In this document: positions 25,684-35,909 of the stretch, in pieces
Position numbering within the stretch: the first letter of the stretch is position 1
How the letters are laid out: every line of letters starts with the position of its first letter
Source: Leisingera sp. ANG-M7
GTDB taxonomy: Bacteria; Pseudomonadota; Alphaproteobacteria; Rhodobacterales; Rhodobacteraceae
DNA: 64,000 nucleotides
Assembly: GCF_000813965.1 (NCBI RefSeq)
Contig: NZ_JWLI01000025.1
Span: 1 to 64,000 of the forward strand
Direction: 5' to 3'
Position numbers and translations under genes: made by a program
Notes under the pieces: generated by a model
What the model saw: the letters and a program-made list of their open reading frames with translations, nothing else
The model's database searches: none
What the model was told of the DNA's origin: nothing

Positions 25684-26565
25684 ATGCTCAAACGGGTGCA
25701 TTTCCCAACCTCGGCGCTGCCTTACCTGCTGGTTGCACCGCAAATCCTCATTACGCTGGTGTTCTTCATCTGGCCGGCCAGCCAGGCCATGTATCAGTCC
25801 TTTCTGATCGAAGACGCCTTTGGCCTTGGCACCGAGTTTGTCTGGTTCGAGAATTTTCAGATCCTTGCCACCGACCACCACTACCTGGCCAGTTTCCAGC
25901 GCACCGCTGTCTTCTCGGTTCTGGTTGCGGCGCTGTCGATGGGCTTTGCCCTGATCCTCGCGGGCTTTGCCCAGCGGGTGGTGCGCGGCGCCATGTTCTA
26001 CCGCACCATGCTGATCTGGCCCTATGCGGTGGCGCCGGTTCTGGCAGGCGCGCTGTGGGTGTTCATGTTCAATCCGACCCTCGGCATCTTTCCCTATTTT
26101 CTGGAATTTGCAGGCATTACCTGGAACCACTACCTCAATGGCACCCAGGCGATGGCGCTGGTGATCCTGGCCGCCGCCTGGAAGCAGGTCGCCTATAACT
26201 TCCTGTTTTACCTCGCCGCCATGCAGTCGATCCCCAATTCCGTGATCGAAGCCGCCGCGATTGACGGTGCAGGCCCGGCACGGCGGTTTTGGACCATCAT
26301 CTTCCCGCTGATCTCGCCCACCACGTTTTTCCTGCTGGTCATCAACATGGTCTACGCCTTCTTTGAGACCTTCGGCATCATCCACGCCGTGACCCAGGGC
26401 GGCCCCGGCACCTCTACCACCATTCTGGTCTACAAGGTGTTCAACGACGGCTTTGTCGGCCTCGACCTCGGCGGCTCCGCCGCGCAGTCGGTGGTGCTGA
26501 TGGTGCTGGTGATCGCCATGACCGTGGTCCAGTTCCGCTTTGTTGAACGAAAGGTGGCATACTGA
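25684..26565 (+). CDS. ugpA: ABC transporter permease UgpA
   Basis: 293 residues, six transmembrane helices. The EAA loop [27 protein letters not shown] marks a binding-protein-dependent permease of the MalF/UgpA type. [28 protein letters not shown] at the N-terminus is typical UgpA. It forms the inner-membrane channel with UgpE, driven by UgpC. Its last base overlaps the ugpE start (TGATG). Confidence 0.94.
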   Translation: MLKRVHFPTSALPYLLVAPQILITLVFFIWPASQAMYQSFLIEDAFGLGTEFVWFENFQILATDHHYLASFQRTAVFSVLVAALSMGFALILAGFAQRVVRGAMFYRTMLIWPYAVAPVLAGALWVFMFNPTLGIFPYFLEFAGITWNHYLNGTQAMALVILAAAWKQVAYNFLFYLAAMQSIPNSVIEAAAIDGAGPARRFWTIIFPLISPTTFFLLVINMVYAFFETFGIIHAVTQGGPGTSTTILVYKVFNDGFVGLDLGGSAAQSVVLMVLVIAMTVVQFRFVERKVAY

Positions 26566-27416
26566 TGGTCGAACACCGCCCCCTCACGGCATTCCTCACC
26601 CATCTGGTGCTGATCCTCGGCGTTATTGCCATCGCGCTGCCAGTGTGGATCACCTTTGTCGCCTCCACCCATGACGAGCTGCGCATGAACCAGGCGCCGC
26701 TGCCGCTGTGGCCCGGCGAGTACTTTCTGGAGAACATGAAGCAGACCCTGTTCGGCTCCGGCCTCAGCGGCACGGAATCCGCGCCGGTCTGGTTGATGCT
26801 GCTGAATTCACTGGCGATGGCGTTGATGATTTCAACCGGCAAGATCGCCATTTCGCTGCTGTCGGCCTTTGCCATTGTCTACTTCAAGTTCCCTTTCCGC
26901 ATGGGCTTTTTCTGGATGATCTTCATCACCCTGATGCTGCCGGTCGAAGTGCGAATTCTGCCAACGTTTGAGGTGGTCGCGAACCTGGGAATGCTGAACA
27001 GCTACTGGGGTCTGTCGATCCCGCTGATCGCCTCGGCCACCGCGACCTTCATGTTCCGCCAGGTGTTTCTGACGGTGCCGGATGAACTCCTTGAAAGCGC
27101 CCGCATTGACGGCGCCGGGCCGCTCAGGTTCTTCTTCGACATCCTGCTGCCCTTGTCGCGCACCAATATCGCGGCGCTGTTTGTGATCCTCTTCATCTTC
27201 GGCTGGAACCAGTACCTCTGGCCATTGCTGATCACCACAGACACCTCGATGACCACCATCGTGATGTCGATCAAGCAGATGCTGGAAGCGGCCGAGCAGA
27301 GTCCGCAATGGAACATCATCATGACCACGGCCCTCCTGGCGATGATCCCGCCGGTGTTCGTGGTCATCGCAATGCAAAAGCTCTTTGTGCAGGGCTTGAC
27401 GGAAACCGATAAGTAA
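26565..27416 (+). CDS. ugpE: ABC transporter permease UgpE
   Basis: 283 residues of the MalG/UgpE type: LTHLVLILGVIAIALPVWITFVAST at the N-terminus and the EAA loop LLESARIDGAGPLRFFFDILLPLSRTNIAA, then FGWNQYLWPLL. It forms the permease heterodimer with UgpA. Six membrane segments are visible, a normal length. The start overlaps the ugpA stop and ugpC follows after 12 bases. Confidence 0.94.
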   Translation: MVEHRPLTAFLTHLVLILGVIAIALPVWITFVASTHDELRMNQAPLPLWPGEYFLENMKQTLFGSGLSGTESAPVWLMLLNSLAMALMISTGKIAISLLSAFAIVYFKFPFRMGFFWMIFITLMLPVEVRILPTFEVVANLGMLNSYWGLSIPLIASATATFMFRQVFLTVPDELLESARIDGAGPLRFFFDILLPLSRTNIAALFVILFIFGWNQYLWPLLITTDTSMTTIVMSIKQMLEAAEQSPQWNIIMTTALLAMIPPVFVVIAMQKLFVQGLTETDK

Positions 27417-27428
27417 GGCGCCTGACTG

Positions 27429-28484
27429 ATGGCTGATATTCAACTCAAAGACCTGGTGAAATCCTACGGGCCGACCGAGGTGCTCCACCATATCGAAGGC
27501 GACATCAAGGATGGCGAATTCATCGTCATCGTCGGCCCTTCCGGCTGCGGCAAGTCCACACTGCTGCGCATGGTGGCGGGCCTGGAGAGCGTCACCTCCG
27601 GCGAGATCGCGATTGGCGGCCGCCGGGTGAACGAGCTGGAGCCCTCGGCGCGCGATATCGCCATGGTGTTCCAGAACTACGCGCTTTATCCGCATATGTC
27701 GGTGCGCCAGAACATGGCCTATGGCCTGAAGATCCGCAAACTCCCGAAGGACGAGATCAACCGCCGCGTCGAGGAGGCCGCCGAAATCCTGGAGATCAAG
27801 CAGTACCTCGACCGCAAACCGCGCCAGCTGTCCGGCGGCCAGCGCCAGCGGGTCGCCATGGGCCGCGCCATCGTGCGCGATCCGCAGGTGTTCCTGTTTG
27901 ACGAGCCGCTTTCGAACCTCGACGCCAAGCTGCGGGTGCAGATGCGCCTGGAAATCCGCAAGCTGCAGCAGCGGCTGGGGGTCACCTCGATCTATGTGAC
28001 CCACGATCAGGTGGAGGCGATGACGCTGGGCGACCGGCTGATGGTCCTGAACGGCGGCTATGTCGAGCAGTTCGGCACCCCGATTGAGCTGTACGACCGC
28101 CCCGCCTCGGTCTTTGTGGCCGGGTTCATCGGCAGCCCGTCGATGAACTTTCTGCCGGTGGAAATCAGCACCGGCCACGCCACGCTCCCCGGCGGCGGCC
28201 TGCTGCCCGTGGCCGCGGCTCATTCCGGCGCGGCCACCCTGGGCCTGCGCCCGGAACACTTGAAAGAGGACGAAAACGGCCCCCTCGCAATAGAGGTCGA
28301 CATGCTGGAGCAGCTTGGCGCCAGCACCCTGATTCACGGCCGCCTGCACGGCACCGGACACAGCATCACCGCCAGCGTCCCCGGCCACGCTCATGACGGT
28401 ATCGGCAGCATCCGCCGCTTCTCTGCGGCGCCGGAGCTGACCCATCTGTTCGACACCGTCTCCGGCAAACGATTGGCGGTCTGA
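27429..28484 (+). CDS. ugpC: ABC transporter ATP-binding protein UgpC
   Basis: 351 residues with Walker [10 protein letters not shown], signature [15 protein letters not shown], Walker [17 protein letters not shown] and the H-loop VTHDQVEAM. The C-terminal TOBE region ([21 protein letters not shown]) places it in the MalK/UgpC subgroup. It energises UgpAE. It overlaps the next gene by one base (TGATG), so the diesterase is made with the transporter. Confidence 0.94.
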   Translation: MADIQLKDLVKSYGPTEVLHHIEGDIKDGEFIVIVGPSGCGKSTLLRMVAGLESVTSGEIAIGGRRVNELEPSARDIAMVFQNYALYPHMSVRQNMAYGLKIRKLPKDEINRRVEEAAEILEIKQYLDRKPRQLSGGQRQRVAMGRAIVRDPQVFLFDEPLSNLDAKLRVQMRLEIRKLQQRLGVTSIYVTHDQVEAMTLGDRLMVLNGGYVEQFGTPIELYDRPASVFVAGFIGSPSMNFLPVEISTGHATLPGGGLLPVAAAHSGAATLGLRPEHLKEDENGPLAIEVDMLEQLGASTLIHGRLHGTGHSITASVPGHAHDGIGSIRRFSAAPELTHLFDTVSGKRLAV

Positions 28485-29434
28485 TGCCCTACCCTCAGAT
28501 CCCGGCCTTTTCAGGCGCGCCAGGGGTGATCCGCCTGGCCGGCCATCGCGGCGCCCGCGGCGTCTTGCCGGAAAACACCCTGGAAGGCTTCGCGTTTGCC
28601 CTGAACGCCGGCGTGAAGCTCTTGGAGCTGGACGTCACCGCCACAGCCGACGGTGTGGTGGTGATCACCCACAACCACCGCCTGACCCGATCCATGGTGC
28701 GCGACGCCGCAGGCCATTGGCTGCAGGGCCCGGAACCCAAGGTCTCCGCCCTCACCTGGGCGGAGCTGCAGCAGTATGATGCCGGCGGGCTGGACGGCAG
28801 CACAGCTTACGGCCAACGCTTCCCGGACCAGGCATTTCTCAGCGGTGTGCGCATTCCCCGTCTTGCAGATCTGCTGGCCCTGCTGCAGCAGCCCGCGCAT
28901 CAGGACGTCCACCTGTTCCTGGAGATCAAATCCGACCCGGACCTGCTGGACGACACGGCCGCGCGGCAATCGCTGGTCCAATCGGTTGTTGATGTCGTCC
29001 GCACCGCCAGGATGGAACCGCGCACCGTGCTGCACAGTTTCGACTGGGATCTGCTGGCGGACTGCCAGCGCATCGCGCCGGAAATGCCTGCCTCCTTTCT
29101 CACCCAGCTGCCGGAGAACGACAGCGAAGTCGGGGAGGATTCCTCCAAGGAGGTGAACCCGGTGGCCGGCTGCACGGCGCTTGATCTGCCGGCCCGCGTG
29201 GCGGATGCCCGCGGCCAGTTCTGGTGCCCCTATTTCGAGGACATAACCCCGGAGTCCCTTGCGCTGGCGCGCGATCTGGGCCTTCTGACCATGGTCTGGA
29301 CGGTGAATGAACCAGCGGACATCGATCGCATGATCCGCCTCGGCGCCGACGCGATCTGCACAGACTACCCGGGCCGGGTCCAGCGCCGCCTGCTGCACCA
29401 CGGCCTGCACTGGCTGCCCGAGGCCGAACGCTGA
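28484..29434 (+). CDS. ugpQ: Glycerophosphodiester phosphodiesterase
   Basis: 316 residues of the GDPD family: GHRGARGVLPENTLEGFAFALNAGVKLLELDVTATADGVVVITHN contains the catalytic HRG, the ENT/E metal-binding segment and the second catalytic His region. The C-terminal TMVWTVNEPADIDRMIRLGADAICTDYPG is the standard end of the TIM barrel. It hydrolyses glycerophosphodiesters to glycerol-3-phosphate and an alcohol. There is no signal peptide, so it acts in the cytoplasm on imported substrate, as UgpQ does. It is coupled to ugpC and 1 base from the HAD gene. Confidence 0.93.
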   Translation: MPYPQIPAFSGAPGVIRLAGHRGARGVLPENTLEGFAFALNAGVKLLELDVTATADGVVVITHNHRLTRSMVRDAAGHWLQGPEPKVSALTWAELQQYDAGGLDGSTAYGQRFPDQAFLSGVRIPRLADLLALLQQPAHQDVHLFLEIKSDPDLLDDTAARQSLVQSVVDVVRTARMEPRTVLHSFDWDLLADCQRIAPEMPASFLTQLPENDSEVGEDSSKEVNPVAGCTALDLPARVADARGQFWCPYFEDITPESLALARDLGLLTMVWTVNEPADIDRMIRLGADAICTDYPGRVQRRLLHHGLHWLPEAER

Positions 29435-29435
29435 A

Positions 29436-30320
29436 ATGCAGACCGTTCACAGCGTCTTTGCCCGCTATGAGGACCTGCGCGCCCGGCTGCCGGAAAACCG
29501 GACCACACCGGGCACCACGGCCATCGCATCGCTGCTGGAACTGCAGGATCAGGCAGAGGCCTTTGTCTTTGATGCCTTTGGCGTGCTGAACGTCGGCACC
29601 GAACCGATCCCCGGCGCGGCAGCGCGGTTGCGGCAGCTGCGCACCGCAGGCTGCGCCATCCGCATCCTGTCCAATGCAGCCAGCAACGGCAAGGCGCAGA
29701 CCGTGGAGAAGTTCCGCGCCCTGGGCATTGAGATTGCACCCGGCGAAATCATAACCAGCCGAGACGCCGCCCTGAAATCGCTGGACAACCGCCTGTGGGG
29801 GGTCATCGCAGTCCCGGACGACAGGCTGGAAGACATCCCCGCCCCGGCCTTGCGGTTGGACCGCGACGCCGCCGCGTATGATCGCGCCGATGGTTTTCTG
29901 TTCCTTTCGAGCGCAGATTGGAACGCAGGCAAACAGGCCATGCTGAGCGCCAGCCTGCAGCAGTCACCCCGCCCGGTGGTGATCGCCAACGCAGATCTGG
30001 TGGCACCGCGCAGCGGCGGGCTGTCGCTGGAACCCGGCTTCTACGGCCACCAGCTGGCGGATCAGGGACAAACGGATGTACGCTTCTTCGGCAAACCCTA
30101 CCCCGAAGTTTACGCTCTGGCGGCGCAGACGCTGGCGGACCTAAGGCCGGACCGCTTCGTGATGTGCGGCGACACGCTGCACACCGACATCCTGGGCGCC
30201 TCCGCCGCTGGCTGGCAGACAGTCCTAGTCACCCGCGACGGGGTGCTTGCCGGGCAGGAACCGCAACAGTTCATCGCGGCCTCGGGAATCTGGCCGGACT
30301 TCTGGCTGCCGCGCATTTGA
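29436..30320 (+). CDS. HAD-superfamily class IIA phosphatase
   Basis: 294 residues. Motif I FVFDAFGVLNVG keeps the nucleophile Asp; motif II ILSNAASNG; motif III FFGKPYPEVY supplies the Lys; motif IV VMCGDTLHTDILGA has the acidic pair. The cap organisation is the NagD-like class IIA. As the last gene of the ugp operon it could dephosphorylate glycerol-3-phosphate or a related metabolite, releasing phosphate; the substrate is inferred from context only. It ends 10 bases from a convergent gene. Confidence 0.8.
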   Translation: MQTVHSVFARYEDLRARLPENRTTPGTTAIASLLELQDQAEAFVFDAFGVLNVGTEPIPGAAARLRQLRTAGCAIRILSNAASNGKAQTVEKFRALGIEIAPGEIITSRDAALKSLDNRLWGVIAVPDDRLEDIPAPALRLDRDAAAYDRADGFLFLSSADWNAGKQAMLSASLQQSPRPVVIANADLVAPRSGGLSLEPGFYGHQLADQGQTDVRFFGKPYPEVYALAAQTLADLRPDRFVMCGDTLHTDILGASAAGWQTVLVTRDGVLAGQEPQQFIAASGIWPDFWLPRI

Positions 30321-30330
30321 CCGCTGCCGC

Positions 30331-31806
30331 CTATCCGCCAAAGGCATGCGCCCCCGCCAGCCGGCCGAAGACGGATCCGCTGATCAGGCCGGTCCCGCCA
30401 GGATAGTTGAAATAGAACACCCCGCCGACCAGTTCGCCCGCCGCAAACAGGCCGGGGATCGGCGCCAGGTCATTGTCCAGCACCTGCGCGCTGTCCGGGT
30501 CAATCCGGAGGCCGCCGAAGGTGAAGGTGATGCCGCACCCCACCTGATAGGCTTCGAACGGGCCTTCGTCGATGGTGTTGGCCCAATTGGACTTCGGCAC
30601 CGCCAGCCCCCGTGTCCCGCGGCCATCCTTGATGTTCGGATCAAACGGCGTGCCGGTGTCCACCGCTGCATTGTAAGCACGGATTTCCTCTAGAAAGCCC
30701 TGCGGGTCGACTCCCTCCAGCTTTTCCGCAAGCTCCTCCAGCGTCGGGGCGGTCACCTTGGTCACCCGCTTGATGCGGTATTCGTCGCGCAGCAGATGGG
30801 TGACCTTGGCATCGAAAACCTGCCAGGCGAACTGATCCGGCTGGTTCAGGATCACCCGGCCGTATTTGGCATAGGTGTAGTTGCGGAAATCCGCGCCCTC
30901 GTCGACAAACCGGTGCCCCGTGGCGTTCACCATCACCCCCCAAGGATAGGAATGCTTCTGAAAGCCGTCGCCCACATCCAGATCGCCGAACTCCGGCGCG
31001 TTGTAGTCCCAGCCGACCGCGTGGCAGCCCGACCAGTTGCCATAGGTGGAGGCGCCCGCCGCCATCGCCATCTTGATCCCTTCGCCGGTGTTGAAGCGGG
31101 AGCCGCGCACCCGGGCCATCTCCCACCCGGGGCCGAGGTAACGGGTGCGCATTTCCGGGCTGGCCTGAAAGCCGCCCGAAGCAATCACCACGGATTTCGC
31201 GCGCAAATCCTGAAGCTCCCCTCTGTGGCGAACCTTGACGCCGGTGACGGCGTGGCCGTCTGTCAAAATTTCCACGGCCCGGGTTTCATAGCGGATCTCG
31301 ACACCGGCCTCTTTGGCAATTCTGGTGTGGGCATCCACCAGGCCGGGGCCGCCGCCCCAGGCCTCAAGCGTTAGCCCGCCCCAGAATTTGAATCGGCCAT
31401 CGACCTTGAACGCCTGCCGCCCGTAGATCGGCATGAAGCGGATGCCCTTGCCGCGCATCCAATGCATGGTCTCGCGCGAAGTGGTCACCAGCCGTTCGCA
31501 CAAGGCTGGATCTGTGCGGAAACGGGTAACGCGGAACATGTCGTCAAAGAACTGCTCCTGCGTGTAGGTGCCGAAATCAGTGATGGCGATCTGCTCTTCA
31601 CTCAGGTCCGGGCACAACGCGCGGATGTCCTCCACCCCGTCATAGGCAAAGCGGATGGCGCCTGCGGTATAGCGGGAGTTGCCGCCGTTTTCCGCCTCGG
31701 GCGCGCATTCCAGCATCAGCACGCTTGCCCCCTTTTCCCGCGCGGCGTGGGCGGCGCAAAAGGCCGCATTGCCCGCGCCGATGACGATCGTGTCCCAGGT
31801 GGTCAT
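30331..31806 (-). CDS. FAD-dependent dehydrogenase, TcuA (tricarballylate dehydrogenase)-like
   Basis: 491 residues. The N-terminal Rossmann motif DTIVIGAGNAAFCAAHAAREKGASVLMLE binds FAD, and GGNSRYTAGAIRFAYDG is typical of the fumarate reductase/succinate dehydrogenase flavoprotein group, closest by eye to TcuA/CobZ. The C-terminal FTFGGLRIDPDSAQVL and GLFAAGELVGGVFYFNYPGGTGL complete the fold. It oxidises a carboxylic substrate; tricarballylate itself is not proven. It is the last gene of the minus-strand catabolic operon, 4 bases after the ThDP enzyme. Confidence 0.8.
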   Translation of the reverse strand: MTTWDTIVIGAGNAAFCAAHAAREKGASVLMLECAPEAENGGNSRYTAGAIRFAYDGVEDIRALCPDLSEEQIAITDFGTYTQEQFFDDMFRVTRFRTDPALCERLVTTSRETMHWMRGKGIRFMPIYGRQAFKVDGRFKFWGGLTLEAWGGGPGLVDAHTRIAKEAGVEIRYETRAVEILTDGHAVTGVKVRHRGELQDLRAKSVVIASGGFQASPEMRTRYLGPGWEMARVRGSRFNTGEGIKMAMAAGASTYGNWSGCHAVGWDYNAPEFGDLDVGDGFQKHSYPWGVMVNATGHRFVDEGADFRNYTYAKYGRVILNQPDQFAWQVFDAKVTHLLRDEYRIKRVTKVTAPTLEELAEKLEGVDPQGFLEEIRAYNAAVDTGTPFDPNIKDGRGTRGLAVPKSNWANTIDEGPFEAYQVGCGITFTFGGLRIDPDSAQVLDNDLAPIPGLFAAGELVGGVFYFNYPGGTGLISGSVFGRLAGAHAFGG

Positions 31807-31810
31807 GGTT

Positions 31811-33493
31811 TCAGTCCTCCTGCGGTGCCTTGAACAGATCCTTGCGCAGCGTCATCAGCGCACCCGGATCAATCTTGCCTTGAATAATTGTGGTTTCATT
31901 GCTGGCCAGTGCCGCCTCCAGCGCCGGACCCATTTCACCGGGACCATCCACCCAGATGCCCCTGCCCCCGCACAGTTCCGCAAATTTGTCATAGCGCGGC
32001 GAGGCGATCTCCGAGCCCAGCAGGCGGCCGCCGTAAAATTCCTGCTGATAGGCTTTCTCGGCGCCCCAGGCCTCGTTGTCGAGCACCACGATCACCACCG
32101 GCAGCTTGTGCTGAATGGCGGTCTGGATCTCGATCATCGTGTAACCAACGGCACCATCGCCCATCACGGCCACAACCGGGCGATCCGGTGCCGCGGCCTT
32201 CGCGCCGATGGCCGCCGCCAGGCCAAAGCCGACCAGGCCGAAATCCAGCGGAGTGATCAGGCTAATCGGCTCGCAATGCGCCAGCCGGTCGGCTGCCTGC
32301 AGGCAGGTGTTGCCGGTGTCGAGCGTAACGATGGCGTTCTCCGGCAGCGCAGCGCGGATCTCTGCCAGCGCCCGGCGCGGGTGCATCGGCAGGGTGGCGA
32401 TCCGCGCTTCCTCGTTGCGTTCAGCGGCAAGGTCAGCCATGTCCGCCTTGAAGGCAACGCGCCATTCATCCGCCGCCGGTTTCGATGCCGCTGCGGCCAA
32501 GGCTTCGGCCGTCAGCCGGGCATCGGCCTGCACCGCGATCTCCGCCGGGAAATAGCGGCCCACGGCAAAGCCGTCTATGTCCACATGGGCGATGCGGGTC
32601 TCCGCGCCGACGTAATCATTGCTGTGAAAGGTGGAGTTGAAACCCAGCCGCGCACCCAGCACCACCATCACATCGGCTTCCCTGGTCAGGCGGCTGGCTA
32701 CGTGGTTGCCGCGCGGCCCGGCCTGGCCTGCAAACCACGGATGGCCATGGCGCATCACGTCGGCATGGCCGGTCGAGGCCACCACCGGCACCTCCAGCGT
32801 CTCGGCCAGGGCGGTCAGTGCCGCACGCCCCCTGCCCCATTTGAACCCGCCGCCCGCAAAGATCACCGGGCGTTTTGCAGCAGAGAGCATGGCCGCGATG
32901 GCGCTGATGTCGTCCGGCGCCGCAGGCCCCGGGCGGGCGATGTTCACCGGCTTGGGATCAACGGCCGCAACTTCTGCTGCAAACAGGTCGCGCGGCACAT
33001 GCAGAACCACCGGCCCGCGGCGGCCTGAATTGGCGAGCCGGATCGCGTCTTCCATCATCGGCGCCAGGCGCGCAGGATCGGTGACCATGACCGAGCGTTT
33101 GGAGATCGGCGCAAACAGCGCCACCTGATCCACCTCCTGAAAGGTGTCCTTGGCATGGTCAGCCCGGGTGATGGCTCCGGCAATTACCACCAGCGGCGAA
33201 TAGGCCAGCTGCGCCTCGGCCACGGCGGTGACGATGTTGACGACCCCCGGCCCCGCCTGCGCCCCCAGCACCACTCCGGGCGTGCCGGTCATCCGCGCCC
33301 AGGCATCGGCCATGTGGCCCGCCGCGCGCTCATCCCGGGCACCGACATAGGCGATCTCCCCGCCCTGATACATCGCGTCGTACAACTCCAGCATCGACCC
33401 GCCCAGCAGGCCGAACACGGTGTCGATGCCATTGGCCTTCAATACGCGGTAGACGGCCTCGCCTCCGGTGATCTTGGTGTTGATTGTGGTCAT
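31811..33493 (-). CDS. Thiamine diphosphate-dependent enzyme (acetolactate synthase-like)
   Basis: 560 residues from the ATG at 33493. Three domains are visible: the PYR domain with DERAAGHMADAWARMTG, the central domain with RPVIFAGGGFKWG, and the PP domain with the ThDP motif VAVMGDGAVGYTMIEIQTAIQHKLPVVIVVLDNEAWG. FQEVDQVALFAPISKRS is common to the acetolactate synthase, sulfoacetaldehyde acetyltransferase and oxalyl-CoA decarboxylase families; I cannot pick among them. It is embedded in the methylated-amine-type operon and may process a keto-acid product of the aminotransferase. Confidence 0.8.
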   Translation of the reverse strand: MTTINTKITGGEAVYRVLKANGIDTVFGLLGGSMLELYDAMYQGGEIAYVGARDERAAGHMADAWARMTGTPGVVLGAQAGPGVVNIVTAVAEAQLAYSPLVVIAGAITRADHAKDTFQEVDQVALFAPISKRSVMVTDPARLAPMMEDAIRLANSGRRGPVVLHVPRDLFAAEVAAVDPKPVNIARPGPAAPDDISAIAAMLSAAKRPVIFAGGGFKWGRGRAALTALAETLEVPVVASTGHADVMRHGHPWFAGQAGPRGNHVASRLTREADVMVVLGARLGFNSTFHSNDYVGAETRIAHVDIDGFAVGRYFPAEIAVQADARLTAEALAAAASKPAADEWRVAFKADMADLAAERNEEARIATLPMHPRRALAEIRAALPENAIVTLDTGNTCLQAADRLAHCEPISLITPLDFGLVGFGLAAAIGAKAAAPDRPVVAVMGDGAVGYTMIEIQTAIQHKLPVVIVVLDNEAWGAEKAYQQEFYGGRLLGSEIASPRYDKFAELCGGRGIWVDGPGEMGPALEAALASNETTIIQGKIDPGALMTLRKDLFKAPQED

Positions 33494-33497
33494 GGTC

Positions 33498-35909
33498 TCA
33501 ATCCTCGGAACGGGGCCGCAGGTTCTGCGGGTCAAAAACTGCTTCATCATGGATGGTGACGGCGAATTCCCGGTTCAGGATCTGCACGGTCAGCCCTTCA
33601 CGCGGCGTGCCCTTGCGGACAAACAGCCAGCCCAGCGACTTGCCAACCGCGTAACCATAGCCGCCGGAGGTGGTGAGCCCGACCGGTTGACCATCCAGCA
33701 GCACCGGTTCGCCGCCGTGGATGTCGACGCCGTCCGCATGAAGTTCCGCATAAAACAGCTCCCATCCCGGAGCGCGGCCCAGCAAGGCTTCCTTGCCCAG
33801 AAACTCCCGGCCCTCGGCCACCACAAACCGCTCCAGACCCACATCCAGCGGGCCCGCGTCGGTGGTCAGCTCGCCGGAGGCACGATAGGCCTTCTCCATC
33901 CGCATCCCGTTGAAGGCATAGGAGCCAAGGTCGGCCAACCCGTGTTTTTCTCCGGCCTCAAAAAGCGCGTCGTATAGTTCGCCGATACGCTCCAGCGGCG
34001 CGTGCAGTTCCCAGCCAAGCTCGCCCACGAAGGAAACGCGCAGCGCATAGCAGGGGATGCCCGCCACCGTGATCTCCTGCCCCGACAGCCAGGGGAACGC
34101 CCGGTTCGAAAGGTTCGCATCCGTCAGCTCCGCCAGGATCCGGCGCGAGGCCGGGCCGGAGAGCGCCAGCATGCCCCAGTCGTGGGTGCGGTTGATCATT
34201 TGCACGTCTTCGCCGTCGCGGGTATGCGACTTGATCCAGTCAAAGTCCGGATTGGCGCGGGCGATGGGGGAGCCCGTGAAATAGCGGTCCTCAGCGATGC
34301 GCCAGATGGTGATCTCGGTCTCGAACCGGCCTTTCTCTGTCAGCAGGTGGTTGAGGCTCATCCGTCTGTCACGGGCCGGAATCCTGTTGGCCGACAACCG
34401 GTCCAGCAACGCGCCGGCATCCTTACCGGTGATCTCAAACTGGGCAAAGGCGCAGAGGTCGATGACACCCGCCGCCGTTCGCGTTGACCTGGCCTCCGCC
34501 ATCGCGTTGGCGTGCCAAGGCTGATGGCCCCAGCCAATTTGCTCCACCTCGCCAAAGCTTCCGAAGTACCTGGGCCGCTCCCAGCCAGCGACCTCACCGA
34601 AAACCGCACCCTTGGCGGCCAGCCTGTCATACAACGGGTGACGCTTCAGCGGCCGCAAGCTCTCGAACTGCTTACCGGGGCACGGGGTGTCATGGCGGCG
34701 CATGAACTCATCCTTGGTGCGCTCAACAATGAATTGATCAGTGGAAAAATTGCCATAGCGGCGCGGATCAAGGCCGCGCGTGTTGATCTGGGTCTCGCCA
34801 TGCACCATCCAGTCGGCCAGCACCTTGCCCGCACCGCCGCCCCAGGCAAGCCCGATGGAGGAGCCGCAGGACAGCCAGACATTCGGCGCGCCTGACGGCC
34901 CCACAAGCATACCGCCATCCGGCGTATGGGTGATTGCCCCGCGTACCACGCGCTTGATGCCGAGGTCTGCCAGCACCGGCATCTTCTCAAACGCCACCAT
35001 CAGAAAATCGCCGATGGAGTCATAATCGGCCTCAAACAGCTCATTCTCCGCAGCCCAGGGCGCGCCCTGCGGCATCTCCCAGACAGTGGGGCAAGTGTGG
35101 CCTTCGTAGATGCCAATGAGGCCCGATTTCTGCTCCTGCCGGATATAGCCGCCATAGGCATTGTCACGCATCACCGGCAGTTCAGGACGGTCCAGAAACT
35201 CCGGTACAGTGTCGGTCACCAGATAATGATGCAGGCAGCTGACAGACGGGATTTTCAACCCGAACCATTCCCCCACCTGATTGGCATAAGACCCTGCTGC
35301 AATCACCACATGTTCGGCCAGAACGTCGCCTTTTTCCGTGCGCAACAGCCACATATCCCCCTTGCGGGAGGCGCCCAATACTTGATTGCGGCGCTCTATC
35401 CTGGCGCCGCGCGCGCGGGTGGCGGCGGCCAATGCCATGGTCACCGAGGAAGGGTCGATATGGCCGTCCTCAAAGGTCTGTACCGCCGCCTTTAAATCAT
35501 CCACCCTGTAGAAAGGATTCACGCGGGCGACCTCCTCGGGGCCAACCAGCTCCATTGGCAGGTCCAGCAGCTTACCGACGCCCATGATCGACTTCATCCA
35601 GTCAACCTCGTCATCAGTGGTCGCAATGCGGAAGCCGCCGACCTCATGCCAGCCGATGCTCTGGCCGGTTTCCTGCTCGACCTTCTTGTAGGTCTCAATC
35701 GAGGTCTTATTGATCCATCCCATCAGCCGGCTGCCCACTGCATGGGTGATCTGCCCCGCCGCGTGCCAGGTGGAGCCGGAGGTCAGCTCGGCCTTCTCAA
35801 ACAGGATCGTGTCGGTCCAGCCGTTCTCTGCCAGCTGGAACTGGGCAGCCACGCCCATGATGCCGCCGCCGATGATGGCGGCCTGCGTGGTGCGGGGGAT
35901 GTCAGTCAT
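33498..35909 (-). CDS. FAD/GcvT-domain oxidoreductase, dimethylglycine dehydrogenase-like (1)
   Basis: 803 residues. The N-terminal FAD-binding motif AAIIGGGIMGVAAQFQLAENGW is followed by TSGSTWHAAGQI, whose His is the usual covalent flavin attachment site in dimethylglycine/sarcosine dehydrogenases. The C-terminal half is a GcvT-like tetrahydrofolate domain (SLNHLLTEKGRFETEITIWRIAED; SFVGELGWELHAPLERIGELY; YRASGELTTDAGPLDVGLERFV). Such enzymes oxidatively demethylate N-methyl amino acids and pass the one-carbon unit to folate. The ATG at 35909 is chosen; a TTG lies at 35915. It overlaps the neighbouring paralogue by 8 bases. Confidence 0.88.
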   Translation of the reverse strand: MTDIPRTTQAAIIGGGIMGVAAQFQLAENGWTDTILFEKAELTSGSTWHAAGQITHAVGSRLMGWINKTSIETYKKVEQETGQSIGWHEVGGFRIATTDDEVDWMKSIMGVGKLLDLPMELVGPEEVARVNPFYRVDDLKAAVQTFEDGHIDPSSVTMALAAATRARGARIERRNQVLGASRKGDMWLLRTEKGDVLAEHVVIAAGSYANQVGEWFGLKIPSVSCLHHYLVTDTVPEFLDRPELPVMRDNAYGGYIRQEQKSGLIGIYEGHTCPTVWEMPQGAPWAAENELFEADYDSIGDFLMVAFEKMPVLADLGIKRVVRGAITHTPDGGMLVGPSGAPNVWLSCGSSIGLAWGGGAGKVLADWMVHGETQINTRGLDPRRYGNFSTDQFIVERTKDEFMRRHDTPCPGKQFESLRPLKRHPLYDRLAAKGAVFGEVAGWERPRYFGSFGEVEQIGWGHQPWHANAMAEARSTRTAAGVIDLCAFAQFEITGKDAGALLDRLSANRIPARDRRMSLNHLLTEKGRFETEITIWRIAEDRYFTGSPIARANPDFDWIKSHTRDGEDVQMINRTHDWGMLALSGPASRRILAELTDANLSNRAFPWLSGQEITVAGIPCYALRVSFVGELGWELHAPLERIGELYDALFEAGEKHGLADLGSYAFNGMRMEKAYRASGELTTDAGPLDVGLERFVVAEGREFLGKEALLGRAPGWELFYAELHADGVDIHGGEPVLLDGQPVGLTTSGGYGYAVGKSLGWLFVRKGTPREGLTVQILNREFAVTIHDEAVFDPQNLRPRSED

